Shown: positions 1 through 8,009 of the stretch, one piece after another | Layout of the letters: the number at the start of each line of letters is the position of its first letter | Numbering within the stretch: position 1 is the first letter of the stretch | NCBI RefSeq assembly: GCF_012979535.1 | Contig: NZ_CP053015.1 | Coordinates: forward strand, 2,108,001 to 2,172,000 | Direction: 5' to 3' | Source of the DNA: Sphingomonas lacunae | Lineage (GTDB): Bacteria > Pseudomonadota > Alphaproteobacteria > Sphingomonadales > Sphingomonadaceae | Length of the DNA stretch: 64,000 nt | Position numbers and translations under genes: made by a program | The notes under the pieces: model-generated | Database searches by the model: none | What the model was told of the DNA's origin: nothing | The model's input: the letters and a program-made list of their open reading frames with translations, nothing else

Positions 1-1
1 C

Positions 2-76
2 GTCAGGAACGCTACCCTGCGATTGGCAAATAAGCAGAGGGTTAAGACGCTTGTCCAGTTCGCACTGCGCGGCTAG
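2..76 (+). CDS. Possible 3' end of an upstream gene (partial)
   Basis: An open frame enters from the left edge and stops at a TAG at 74-76, giving about 24 residues that end in LVQFALRG. The basic, helical tail would suit the C-terminus of a polysaccharide enzyme such as a glycosyltransferase, but it is too short to identify. Another frame stops at 31-33 and a third runs on past the next start, so the choice of frame is a guess based on composition. Confidence 0.3.
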   Translation, partial: VRNATLRLANKQRVKTLVQFALRG

Positions 77-151
77 AGCCCCCCAAAATAAGACTGGGAC
101 CGGGATTCGGGCGCACGTTCCCCCCACACAATCCATAACATGGAGTGACAC

Positions 152-1126
152 GTGACAAAGTCTGCACTGGTATGCGGAGCTGGCGGTTTTATTGGCAGCC
201 ACCTCGTCAAGCGCCTGAAACGCGAAGGTTTCTGGGTTCGTGGCGTTGACCTGAAGTTTCCTGAATTCGCCGAGACTGAGGCTGACGATTTCCTTATTGG
301 TGACCTTCGCAATCAGGCAGTGTGCGACCAAGTGATCGACCGCCGTTTTGATGAGGTTTATCAGCTTGCTGCCGATATGGGCGGGGCCGGATATATTTTT
401 ACCGGTCTGAACGATGCCGACATCATGCACAATTCGGCGACGATCAACCTTAATGTTCTTGATCGTTTGCATAAGCGGAACACCAAGCGGGTGTTTTATT
501 CGTCTTCAGCCTGCATGTATCCGGCCTATAACCAAGAGGATCCTGACAACCCCAACTGTGAGGAAAGTTCTGCCTATCCTGCAGCGCCTGATAGTGAATA
601 TGGCTGGGAAAAGCTGTTCTCGGAGCGACTCTATCTGGCCTATAACCGTAACCACGGCATGTCCAATCGCGTCGCCCGTTACCACAATATCTTTGGTCCC
701 GAGGGCACCTGGACCGGTGGCAAGGAGAAGGCTCCCGCCGCTGTGTGCCGGAAGGTCGCCATGGCCAAAAGTGGCGAAGAGATCGAAATCTGGGGCGACG
801 GCACGCAGACACGGTCGTTCCTCTACATCGATGAATGTGTGGAAGGCACCCTGCGCCTGACCCGATCCGACTTTGAGGGTCCGGTCAATGTGGGATCGGA
901 CGAAATGGTGTCCATCAACCAGCTGGTCGATCTGGTTGCCGACATTGCCGGCAAGGATATTCGCAAGAACCACATTCCCGGACCGCTTGGAGTGCGGGGT
1001 CGCAACAGCGACAACCGTCTGATCGAACAACGTCTTGGATGGCGGCCGAGCCAGTCTCTTCGGAAGGGCCTGGAGGCAACCTATGAGTGGGTTGAGCGTC
1101 AGGTAAAGCGGAACGACGCGAGCTGA
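152..1126 (+). CDS. GDP-mannose 3,5-epimerase-like NAD-dependent epimerase
   Basis: This 324-residue short-chain dehydrogenase/reductase closely resembles plant-type GDP-mannose 3,5-epimerase, which turns GDP-D-mannose into GDP-L-galactose and GDP-L-gulose. Visible marks are the NAD-binding GAGGFIGSH loop at residues 9-17, the QLAADMGG segment, SSACMYP with Cys121 at the position of the catalytic Cys145 of the Arabidopsis enzyme, YGWEK with Tyr150 and Lys154, and the family stretches RYHNIFGPEGTW, REKAPAA-like GKEKAPAA, GDGTQTRSF and GVRGRNSDN. The start is a GTG with GGAG six bases upstream. It leads the polysaccharide locus, 25 bases before a second GDP-sugar-type enzyme. Family membership is clear; the exact product (L-galactose, L-gulose or a deoxy sugar) is inferred. 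Confidence 0.85.
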   Translation: MTKSALVCGAGGFIGSHLVKRLKREGFWVRGVDLKFPEFAETEADDFLIGDLRNQAVCDQVIDRRFDEVYQLAADMGGAGYIFTGLNDADIMHNSATINLNVLDRLHKRNTKRVFYSSSACMYPAYNQEDPDNPNCEESSAYPAAPDSEYGWEKLFSERLYLAYNRNHGMSNRVARYHNIFGPEGTWTGGKEKAPAAVCRKVAMAKSGEEIEIWGDGTQTRSFLYIDECVEGTLRLTRSDFEGPVNVGSDEMVSINQLVDLVADIAGKDIRKNHIPGPLGVRGRNSDNRLIEQRLGWRPSQSLRKGLEATYEWVERQVKRNDAS

Positions 1127-1151
1127 AGCGGCTATAGGCGGGATCAGGCCC

Positions 1152-2123
1152 GTGGCAACATCGCTCAGTCCTTCTTTGGCAGGATGCCGCGTCTGGGTTG
1201 CCGGCCATGCCGGCATGCTTGGACAGGCATTGCTGCGCGCCCTGGAGCAGTCAGGAGCCACCGCCCTGACGGCTTCGCGCGCTCAGCTGGACCTTCGCGA
1301 CCGTGACGCTGTGGCGGCCTGGCTTGGCCAGGAGCGCCCGGACATGGCGGTGATCGCGGCGGCGCGGGTTGGCGGCGTGGCGGCCTATGAGGCTGCTCCG
1401 CTTGATTATCTCGCCGATAATGCGCTGATTGCGCTGTCGGTCACCGCTGCCGCTGCTGCGGTGCGCCTGCCGAGATTATGCTTTGTCGCTTCGGCTGCCG
1501 CCTATCCGGAGCATGCGGCTCAGCCGTTGCAGGAATCGGCCTTGATGAGCGGCCCGCTCGATGCGGCCCACCGGACCTATGGCTTGGCAAAGCTGTTGGG
1601 TATTGAGGCGGTTGCATCGGCGAGACGGCAACATGGCCTGGACTGGTTTTCCGTGTTGCCGACCAATCTCTATGGACGAGGTGGCAAGGATGATGCGCAG
1701 AACGGGCATGTTCTGGCGACCCTTGTCCGGCGTGCGCTGGCGGCCAAGGCGGATGGCGATGCCGAGATGCTGGTATGGGGAACAGGTGCGGCACGGCGGG
1801 ATTTCCTGCATGTCGATGACTGCGCACGAGCCATAGTCTTGCTGCTTGGCGCGTCGCATGGGCATGATGTAGTGAATATCGGCAGCGGCGCGGATGTCAG
1901 CATTGCTGACCTTGCAGCGATAATCTCTTCGGCCGCAGATTATGAGGGCGAACTGCGGTTCGACCCGTCAAAACCCGAAGGTGCAGCACGTCGGATGATG
2001 GATATTGGTAGGTTGCGCGCCCTGGGCTGGTGGCCGACGATTAGCCTTCGCCGCGGCATTGCTGCGATGGTCGAGGGTGCCAGAGTTGCTAAAAATGTCA
2101 ATGGAGATATGGGGGCCAAATGA
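1152..2123 (+). CDS. GDP-L-fucose synthase-like reductase/epimerase lacking the family Cys
   Basis: This 323-residue protein aligns by eye along its length with GDP-L-fucose synthase (Fcl/WcaG), which epimerises and reduces GDP-4-keto-6-deoxy-mannose. The nucleotide-binding GHAGMLGQAL loop, the AARVGGV segment, RTYGLAKLLG (catalytic Tyr and Lys), VLPTNLYG, NGHVLATLVRR (catalytic His) and DFLHVDDCA are all present. At the SSCIYP motif, however, it reads SAAAYP, with Ala116 (codon 1497-1499) where E. coli has the epimerisation Cys109. The start is a GTG after a purine-rich stretch. No GDP-mannose 4,6-dehydratase is in the window. It may therefore be a reductase without epimerase activity, or act on the product of the gene before it. 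Confidence 0.75.
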   Translation: MATSLSPSLAGCRVWVAGHAGMLGQALLRALEQSGATALTASRAQLDLRDRDAVAAWLGQERPDMAVIAAARVGGVAAYEAAPLDYLADNALIALSVTAAAAAVRLPRLCFVASAAAYPEHAAQPLQESALMSGPLDAAHRTYGLAKLLGIEAVASARRQHGLDWFSVLPTNLYGRGGKDDAQNGHVLATLVRRALAAKADGDAEMLVWGTGAARRDFLHVDDCARAIVLLLGASHGHDVVNIGSGADVSIADLAAIISSAADYEGELRFDPSKPEGAARRMMDIGRLRALGWWPTISLRRGIAAMVEGARVAKNVNGDMGAK

Positions 2124-2246
2124 CAAATGCCGGCAATTGCCCAATCGTACTAAGTTTGTCGTGGTCACACGGCCAAAGCCGTGTTGGGAGTCGTCAAGCG
2201 GACAGATCAGCCACCGTTTTTCATGTCAATATTGAGGGCTCAAGCC

Positions 2247-3257
2247 ATGCAGCTTAAACACAAACGCGTTTTGGTGACCGGGGCTGATGGCTTTATTGGT
2301 TCCCATCTGACCGAGCATCTCGTCCATCTTGGCGCGGACGTTCGGGCATTCGTTTATTATAATTCCAACAATAGCTGGGGTTGGCTGGATGACAGCGACG
2401 AGCATGTCCGCAAGTCAATCAAGGTAGTGGCAGGGGACATCCGTGATCCATTCGGAGTCAAGGAAGCAATGCGGGATTGCGACGTCGTTCTGCACCTCGC
2501 CGCGCTGATTGCCATCCCTTATTCTTATCACTCGCCAGCCACTTACGTTGAAACCAACGTCAATGGCACGCTCAACGTAGTCCAAGCGGCGCGCGATCTC
2601 GGCATCGAAAAGGTTGTTCATACTTCGACCAGCGAAGTTTATGGAACGGCCCGTTTCGTCCCGATCACCGAGGAGCACCCCTTGCAGGGACAGTCGCCCT
2701 ATTCGGCGACGAAAATTGGGGCTGACCAAATCGCACAATCCTATTTTCTGTCGTTTGATACACCTGTCGCCACCATTCGGCCGTTCAATACATATGGCCC
2801 GCGGCAATCCGCGAGGGCTGTCATCCCGACCATAATCTCGCAAATCGCCGCGGGCGCTAAAGAAGTTCGCCTTGGCGCGACGCATCCGACCCGCGACTTT
2901 AATTTTGTGCGGGATACCGTGCGCGGTTTCGTCGCTATTGCCGAGTCCGAGAAGACGGTTGGCGAAGTGATCAACGTCAGCAGCAACTACGAGATTTCGA
3001 TTGGTGAGACCGCCGAGCTGATCGCGGAAAGGATGGGCCGCGACGTCAGCTTCGTCGCTGATGACAATCGCCTTCGTCCGTCGAACAGCGAAGTCGAGCG
3101 TCTGTGGGGCGCGAACGACAAAGCCCGTAGACTGACCGGCTGGGTACCCCAATATGCGGATCGCGAAGGGTTCGCCAGGGGACTGTCCGAGACAATTGAT
3201 TGGTTTAGTGATCCGAGCAACCTGCGCCGCTATAAGACTGGCATATACAATATCTAA
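2247..3257 (+). CDS. legB: NAD-dependent nucleotide-sugar 4,6-dehydratase LegB
   Basis: LegB removes water from a GDP- or UDP-GlcNAc donor to give the 4-keto-6-deoxy sugar, the first committed step to legionaminic acid. The 336-residue protein has GADGFIGSHL near the N-terminus, HLAALIAIPYSYHSP, the catalytic TSTSEVYG and YSATKIGAD (Tyr and Lys), RPFNTYGPRQSARAVIP and a C-terminal segment ending in RYKTGIYNI, all typical of LegB. The ATG at 2247 has GAGGG nine bases upstream. In-frame starts further upstream (2181, 2223) would add a tail not expected in the family. A 123-base gap separates it from the gene before, so a promoter could lie there. It is followed after 31 bases by legC. Confidence 0.88.
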   Translation: MQLKHKRVLVTGADGFIGSHLTEHLVHLGADVRAFVYYNSNNSWGWLDDSDEHVRKSIKVVAGDIRDPFGVKEAMRDCDVVLHLAALIAIPYSYHSPATYVETNVNGTLNVVQAARDLGIEKVVHTSTSEVYGTARFVPITEEHPLQGQSPYSATKIGADQIAQSYFLSFDTPVATIRPFNTYGPRQSARAVIPTIISQIAAGAKEVRLGATHPTRDFNFVRDTVRGFVAIAESEKTVGEVINVSSNYEISIGETAELIAERMGRDVSFVADDNRLRPSNSEVERLWGANDKARRLTGWVPQYADREGFARGLSETIDWFSDPSNLRRYKTGIYNI

Positions 3258-3288
3258 GTGACGAGACAGGCCGGATGGAGGGTCATTG

Positions 3289-4456
3289 ATGAAGATTGCC
3301 GCCGACATTCTTGAAACAGTGGGTGCGATCGTTGGACCTGCCAACGGCGTGGTGCCGCTGCATGAGCCGGAATTTCGCGGCAATGAGCGGGCCTATGTGT
3401 TGGACTGCGTTGATACGGGTTGGGTCTCCTCGGTCGGTGCCTATGTCGATCGGATAGAGAGGGACTTGGCAGAGGTTGCGGGCGTTGGGCACGCCGTTGC
3501 GACGTCCAATGGCACCTCGGCGTTGCACATCTGTTTCGTTGTGGCTGGTGTGGAGCGGGGAGACGAGGTTCTCATGCCGTCGCTCACTTTCATTGCTACG
3601 GCAAATGCCGCAGTCTATGCAGGTGGAATCCCGCATTTCGTTGACGTTGAGACGACCTCGCTCGGTATTGATCCAGTTAAGCTGGAACAGCATTTGGAAG
3701 CGGTCGCACGGATTGAGGACGGGCGATGTGTCAACCGGTTGACGGGTGCGACGATCCGGGCGCATCTGCGTGATGCACGTGTTTGGCCACCCGTGTCAGT
3801 TGGATGAACTTTCGGCGGTAGCCCAGCGATGGAAGCTTGCGCTGGTAGAGGACGCGGCCGAATCGCTGGGTTCCCGTTACAAGGGAAAGCACACGGGCCA
3901 ACACGGTCTCGTTTCCGCACTCAGCTTCAATGGCAACAAGGTCGTCACGACTGGCGGAGGTGGCGCGATATTGACCAATGATCCGGAATTGGCCCGCCGC
4001 GCCAAACATCTGACGACGACCGCCCGGGTGCTTGACCGCTGGAACTTTATCCACGACGAGGTCGGTTATAATTACCGGATGCCCAACATCAATGCGGCCC
4101 TAGGTTGTGCACAGATTGAGAGACTGGACGATTTCGTCAGTCGCAAACGTCGGCTTGCCGATAAGTACCGAATTGGTTTTGCTCAGGTCTCGGGGGTCAG
4201 GTTTCTAAGCGAGCCTGACGGCACGGCTAGCAACTATTGGCTGAACGCCATTGTGCTGGAGAACGGCAGCAGCGAAGATATGGTCGCGGTTTTGGCCTGT
4301 TTGAATGACGCTGGCTACAGTGCACGGCCAATCTGGACGCTGATGAACCGGTTGCCGATGTTCGTCTCCAACCCTAGGGCCGATCTATCGGTTTCTGAAC
4401 GGATGGCAGATTCCGTCATTAACTTGCCGAGTAGTCCCGGTCTCGCGGATGCCTGA
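3289..4456 (+). pseudogene. legC: LegC-type PLP aminotransferase, split by a +1 frameshift
   Basis: LegC transfers an amino group to the 4-keto sugar made by LegB. Two overlapping frames together make one DegT/DnrJ/EryC1 aminotransferase of about 388 residues. The first half (3289-3762) carries PLHEPEF and SNGTSALH; the second (from 3764) carries MHVFGHPC, VEDAAESLGS, SFNGNK with the PLP lysine at codon 3938-3940, and NYRMPNINAALG. Reading GCG at 3760-3762, skipping C3763 and resuming at ATC restores a continuous family-like IRAICVMHVFGHP. The merged length, 1168 bases, is one more than a multiple of three. As written, the first frame stops at 3805-3807. GGAGGG sits six bases before the ATG. 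It may be a real mutation, a frameshifting site or a sequencing error; all the other pathway genes are intact. Confidence 0.85.
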
Positions 4457-4459
4457 ACA

Positions 4460-5170
4460 ATGACGATATTGGCCATCATTCCTGCCAGAGGCGGATCCAA
4501 GGGGATACCGCGGAAAAATGTCCGGATGATGTGCGGCAAGCCATTGATTGCCTGGACTATCGAAGCGGCCTTGGGATCGGCGGCAATCGATACGGTGATG
4601 GTCACGACTGACGATCCGGAAATCGCGCTCGTTGCCGCAGCCTGGGGCGCTGAAGTACCGTTCATGCGACCGGCTGAACTGGCGACTGATGATGCGCCGG
4701 GCATGGCACCCATCATCCATGCCATCGACAACATGCCGTCGCATGACCAGATCATGGTGCTTCAGCCCACATCACCGTTGCGCCGCACACGACATATTGA
4801 TGCCTTGGTGGCCTATGCACAAACCCACGGCAGTTCGTCGGTGGTTTCAGTCTGCGAACCGGATCACAGTCCCTTTTGGTGTTATACCCGGCAGCCGGAC
4901 GACAGACTGGTCCGTCTGTTAGACCGGGATATTGTCCGCCGACAAGACCAGCCGCCTGTCGTGACTCTCAACGGCGCCATCTACTTGGCCGATAGCGAGC
5001 AGTGCCGGGCTGACCGCTCGCTGCTGAACGAGTCAACGCTCGGCTTCGTGATGCGGCCTGATGAATCCATCGATATCGATAGCCCGATGCACTGGATGCT
5101 TGCCGAACTGCTGCTGGAGCAGCAAAATACTGCCATAGCCGGGCGTTCGTCGCTGGATGAAGCTTTATAA
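4460..5170 (+). CDS. legF: CMP-N,N'-diacetyllegionaminic acid synthase LegF (NeuA family)
   Basis: This 236-residue cytidylyltransferase activates the finished nonulosonic acid with CTP to CMP-Leg, the donor for its glycosyltransferase. The N-terminal nucleotide-binding motif IPARGGSKGIPRKN spans residues 8-20, followed by TTDDPEIA, LQPTSPLRR and the late DSPMHW-type motif (ESIDIDSP) found in CMP-sialate synthetases. It starts three bases after the legC stop and its TAA overlaps the next ATG, so translation is probably coupled to both neighbours. Sequence alone does not separate Leg from Pse or Neu specificity; the LegB, LegC and PtmE context argues for legionaminic acid. Confidence 0.87.
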   Translation: MTILAIIPARGGSKGIPRKNVRMMCGKPLIAWTIEAALGSAAIDTVMVTTDDPEIALVAAAWGAEVPFMRPAELATDDAPGMAPIIHAIDNMPSHDQIMVLQPTSPLRRTRHIDALVAYAQTHGSSSVVSVCEPDHSPFWCYTRQPDDRLVRLLDRDIVRRQDQPPVVTLNGAIYLADSEQCRADRSLLNESTLGFVMRPDESIDIDSPMHWMLAELLLEQQNTAIAGRSSLDEAL

Positions 5171-5808
5171 TGTCGGGCAAGCGGGATCTTTTCATCGTCG
5201 GAACGGGAGGGCATGCTAGAGAAGTGGCCGAGATGGCGCTTGCCCTAAACCTCCATCCGGTACTGATCGCGCGCAGCAGCGGTGACGCTGAAAACGTGCA
5301 AGGTTGGGATGTCGTAATTGAATCTAAATGGAGGGCCGACAACGCCAACGTGGCGATCGGCATTGGTGAGCCCGCTGTCCGGCAGTCCGTCTGTAGTCGG
5401 CTGGTAGGTGTCGTACGTTTTCCTTCGCTTGTTCACCCAGACGCGAGTATCGGCCCGTCGCTCAGGACTAAGGTGCAAGAGGCGATAGGGCTACAGGTCA
5501 TGGCAGGGGCAAGACTGACCACCAATATCGATCTTGGCCGATTTGTAATCATCAATCAGAACGCTACGCTCGCGCATGATTGTATTGTTGGCAATTTTGT
5601 GACCATCGCGCCTGGAGCTAACATCTCAGGGTCGGTCAAAATCGGTGATGAAGTCTGGGTCGGTACCGGCGCGGCTATCAATCAGGGCTCCGCTACTCAA
5701 CATCTAAAGATCGGCAGTCGATCTACCATAGGGTCCGGTGCCGTCGTCGTCCGTGACTGTGAGCCAGATGGCGTTTATGTAGGCTTGCCTGCCAAGAGGA
5801 TAAAATGA
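5170..5808 (+). CDS. legH: NeuD/PglD-type sugar N-acetyltransferase LegH
   Basis: The protein (212 residues) has the two-part fold of NeuD/PglD: an N-terminal nucleotide-sugar-binding Rossmann half with VGTGGHARE (residues 10-18), and a C-terminal left-handed beta-helix built of hexapeptide repeats. His136 in NATLAHDCIVG matches the catalytic base of PglD. In legionaminic acid synthesis LegH acetylates the 4-amino group made by LegC, using acetyl-CoA. It overlaps legF by one base (TAATG) and legI by four (ATGA). An O-acetyltransferase role on the finished acid (NeuD-like) is possible, but the gene set needs an N-acetyltransferase here. Confidence 0.82.
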   Translation: MSGKRDLFIVGTGGHAREVAEMALALNLHPVLIARSSGDAENVQGWDVVIESKWRADNANVAIGIGEPAVRQSVCSRLVGVVRFPSLVHPDASIGPSLRTKVQEAIGLQVMAGARLTTNIDLGRFVIINQNATLAHDCIVGNFVTIAPGANISGSVKIGDEVWVGTGAAINQGSATQHLKIGSRSTIGSGAVVVRDCEPDGVYVGLPAKRIK

Positions 5809-6809
5809 CAACTCTCATCATCGCGGAAGCTGGCGTTAATCATGACGGCGATCTCGATAAGGCACGCGCTTTGATCCGCGTGGCCTCAGATGCCGGAGCG
5901 GATCTAGTTAAGTTCCAGACCTTTTCTGCCAAGCGGTTAGTTTCTGCAAGTGCGCCAAAGGCAGAGTATCAGATCGAAGCCACCGGAACAGCGGAATCCC
6001 AGTTTGACATGCTCCGGCGTCTGGAATTAACCCGGGAGGACCATGAGTCACTAATTGCGACTTGCAAAGAATGTGGGATCGGCTTCTTCTCGACCGGGTT
6101 TGACGCGGGCAGCATCGACTTGTTGGTCGAATTGGGAGTTGACCGCCTCAAGGTGCCGTCCGGGGAAGTAACTAACCTGCCATACTTGCGGCACGTGGCA
6201 GCGCAGCGACTTCCAGTGATCCTGTCGAGCGGCATGGCTGACCTAGGTGATATTGAAGCAGCGATATCCGTGTTGGAGGCTGGCGGAGTGCCTCGGTCTG
6301 CGATCGTCCTGCTTCACTGCAATACCGAATATCCAACACCTATGGACGACGTCAATCTGAAGGCCATGGTGAACATGCGGACGAGTTTCGGCGTGGAAAC
6401 GGGCTATTCCGATCATACTCTCGGAATTGAGGTTGCCATAGCCGCGGTTGCCTTGGGTGCTACGGTGATCGAAAAGCATTTCACACTGGATCGATCATTG
6501 CCTGGCCCTGATCATCAGGCGAGTTTGTTGCCGTCGGAATTGAAGGCGATGGTAAGCGCGATACGCAATGTCGAACGGGCGATGGCAGGCGACGGAATCA
6601 AGCGTGCCAGTGCCAGCGAAGCGAAAAACCGGCTGGTCGCCCGGAGATCACTGGTCGCGCGCACGGCCATTAAAGCAGGCGATCGATTCTCAGAGGATAA
6701 TCTGTCTGCCAAGCGTCCCGGTGACGGAATTTCGCCAATGCGCTGGGATGACATCATCGGTCTAGAAGCCAAGCGGGACTTCGATGTTGACGAGCAGATC
6801 ACCTTATGA
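5805..6809 (+). CDS. legI: N,N'-diacetyllegionaminate synthase LegI (NeuB family)
   Basis: LegI condenses the freed diamino-tetradeoxy hexose with phosphoenolpyruvate to form the nine-carbon acid. The 334-residue protein shows the NeuB TIM barrel with EAGVNHDGD near the start, ADLVKFQTF, the metal- and substrate-binding GYSDHT and EKHFTLDR segments, and PGPDHQASL. From about residue 275 there is a C-terminal SAF (antifreeze-like) domain beginning RRSLVA, normal for this family. It overlaps both neighbours by ATGA. The length is normal and no catalytic segment is missing. Confidence 0.9.
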   Translation: MTTLIIAEAGVNHDGDLDKARALIRVASDAGADLVKFQTFSAKRLVSASAPKAEYQIEATGTAESQFDMLRRLELTREDHESLIATCKECGIGFFSTGFDAGSIDLLVELGVDRLKVPSGEVTNLPYLRHVAAQRLPVILSSGMADLGDIEAAISVLEAGGVPRSAIVLLHCNTEYPTPMDDVNLKAMVNMRTSFGVETGYSDHTLGIEVAIAAVALGATVIEKHFTLDRSLPGPDHQASLLPSELKAMVSAIRNVERAMAGDGIKRASASEAKNRLVARRSLVARTAIKAGDRFSEDNLSAKRPGDGISPMRWDDIIGLEAKRDFDVDEQITL

Positions 6810-7975
6810 AGCGCAAAATTTGCATCCTAACATCAACGCGGGCCGAATATGGCCTACTCAAGCATTTGATGGCGGAGATACGGTCTAACCGTTCACTTGA
6901 ATTGCAGACGATTGTCACCGGATCTCACATGTCGCCTGAATTCGGATACACATTTCAGGAAATCGAGACGGACGGCTTTGCGATTGATGCACGGGTCGAA
7001 ATCCTGCTGAGTTCGGATTCGGTGCAGGGTGTAGCCAAGGCCATGGGTTTGGCCATGATCAGCCTGTCAGATGCGCTGGAACGACTTACGCCCGACATTC
7101 TTGTCATATTGGGCGACAGGTTCGAGATATTGTCGGCGGCTGCGGTGGCGCTTGTCTACAACATTCCAATCGCGCACCTGCATGGAGGTGAAACAACCGA
7201 AGGGGCAATTGACGAGGCGATCCGCCATGCGGTCACAAAGATGGCCTCATTGCATTTTGTTGCTGCACAACCCTATTTCCAGCGCGTGGTGCAAATGGGC
7301 GAACTGCCCGAGCGCGTTTTCAACTTCGGCGGTCTGGGAGTTGATGCCATCGGCAAGGTCGATTTGATTAATCGGCAACAACTCGAAGCCGAGTTAGATT
7401 TCCGGTTTGGCGAACACAGCCTCTTAATCACATTCCATCCGGAAACCCAAACCGCCCAATCCCCAGAATTGCAAACCAGAGCGTTGCTTGATGCCTTGTC
7501 CCTGTTGCCGGAAAAGATCGGCATCTTGTTCACCATGCCCAATGCCGACGCTGGAGGCCGACAAATCTCGGCGATGATCAAATCATATGCCGATGGCCGA
7601 ACCCATGTGGCCACCTTCGAGTCTCTGGGCCAGCGGCGTTACCTTTCTTGTCTTGCGCAAGTTTCCGCTGTCGTCGGAAATTCATCAAGCGGTTTGACGG
7701 AAGTGCCGTCATTCGGTATTCCCACAGTTAACATTGGTCAACGGCAAGACGGTCGACTTCGCGCGGAGAGCGTGATTGATTGCCCAGCCACCAGTGACGC
7801 GATAGCGAGAGCTCTCGGTCAGGCTTTAAGTCCTGAATTTCGGCGTGTAGCCCAACATGCAATTAACCCTTATGGGTCTGGCGGCGCGTCACATGCAATC
7901 GCGTCAACGTTGGCAGAAATCGATCTGGACGGGATAATAAAGAAGCGATTCTTTGACCTGCCCAACTCGGTCTGA
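6806..7975 (+). CDS. legG: Hydrolysing nucleotide-sugar 2-epimerase LegG (NeuC family)
   Basis: LegG removes the nucleotide from the diacetylated bacillosamine-type donor and inverts C2, giving the substrate of LegI. This 389-residue GT-B-like protein has the NeuC marks TSTRAEYGLL at the N-terminus, LGDRFE, HLHGGETTEGAIDEAIRH, the late GNSSSGLTEVPSFGIP nucleotide-binding stretch and NIGQRQDGR. It begins in an ATGA overlap with legI and ends 34 bases before the next gene. Whether the leaving nucleotide is GDP or UDP cannot be read from the sequence; the downstream PtmE-like gene favours GDP. Confidence 0.87.
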   Translation: MKRKICILTSTRAEYGLLKHLMAEIRSNRSLELQTIVTGSHMSPEFGYTFQEIETDGFAIDARVEILLSSDSVQGVAKAMGLAMISLSDALERLTPDILVILGDRFEILSAAAVALVYNIPIAHLHGGETTEGAIDEAIRHAVTKMASLHFVAAQPYFQRVVQMGELPERVFNFGGLGVDAIGKVDLINRQQLEAELDFRFGEHSLLITFHPETQTAQSPELQTRALLDALSLLPEKIGILFTMPNADAGGRQISAMIKSYADGRTHVATFESLGQRRYLSCLAQVSAVVGNSSSGLTEVPSFGIPTVNIGQRQDGRLRAESVIDCPATSDAIARALGQALSPEFRRVAQHAINPYGSGGASHAIASTLAEIDLDGIIKKRFFDLPNSV

Positions 7976-8009
7976 GATAATTCCGGCTTGATCATGGGGG
8001 CGACCAGCA

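Noticed and set aside
3746..4456. Separate gene starting at GTG 3746
   Set aside because: It is the C-terminal half of LegC, carrying the PLP lysine without the N-terminal part; a frameshift explains it better.
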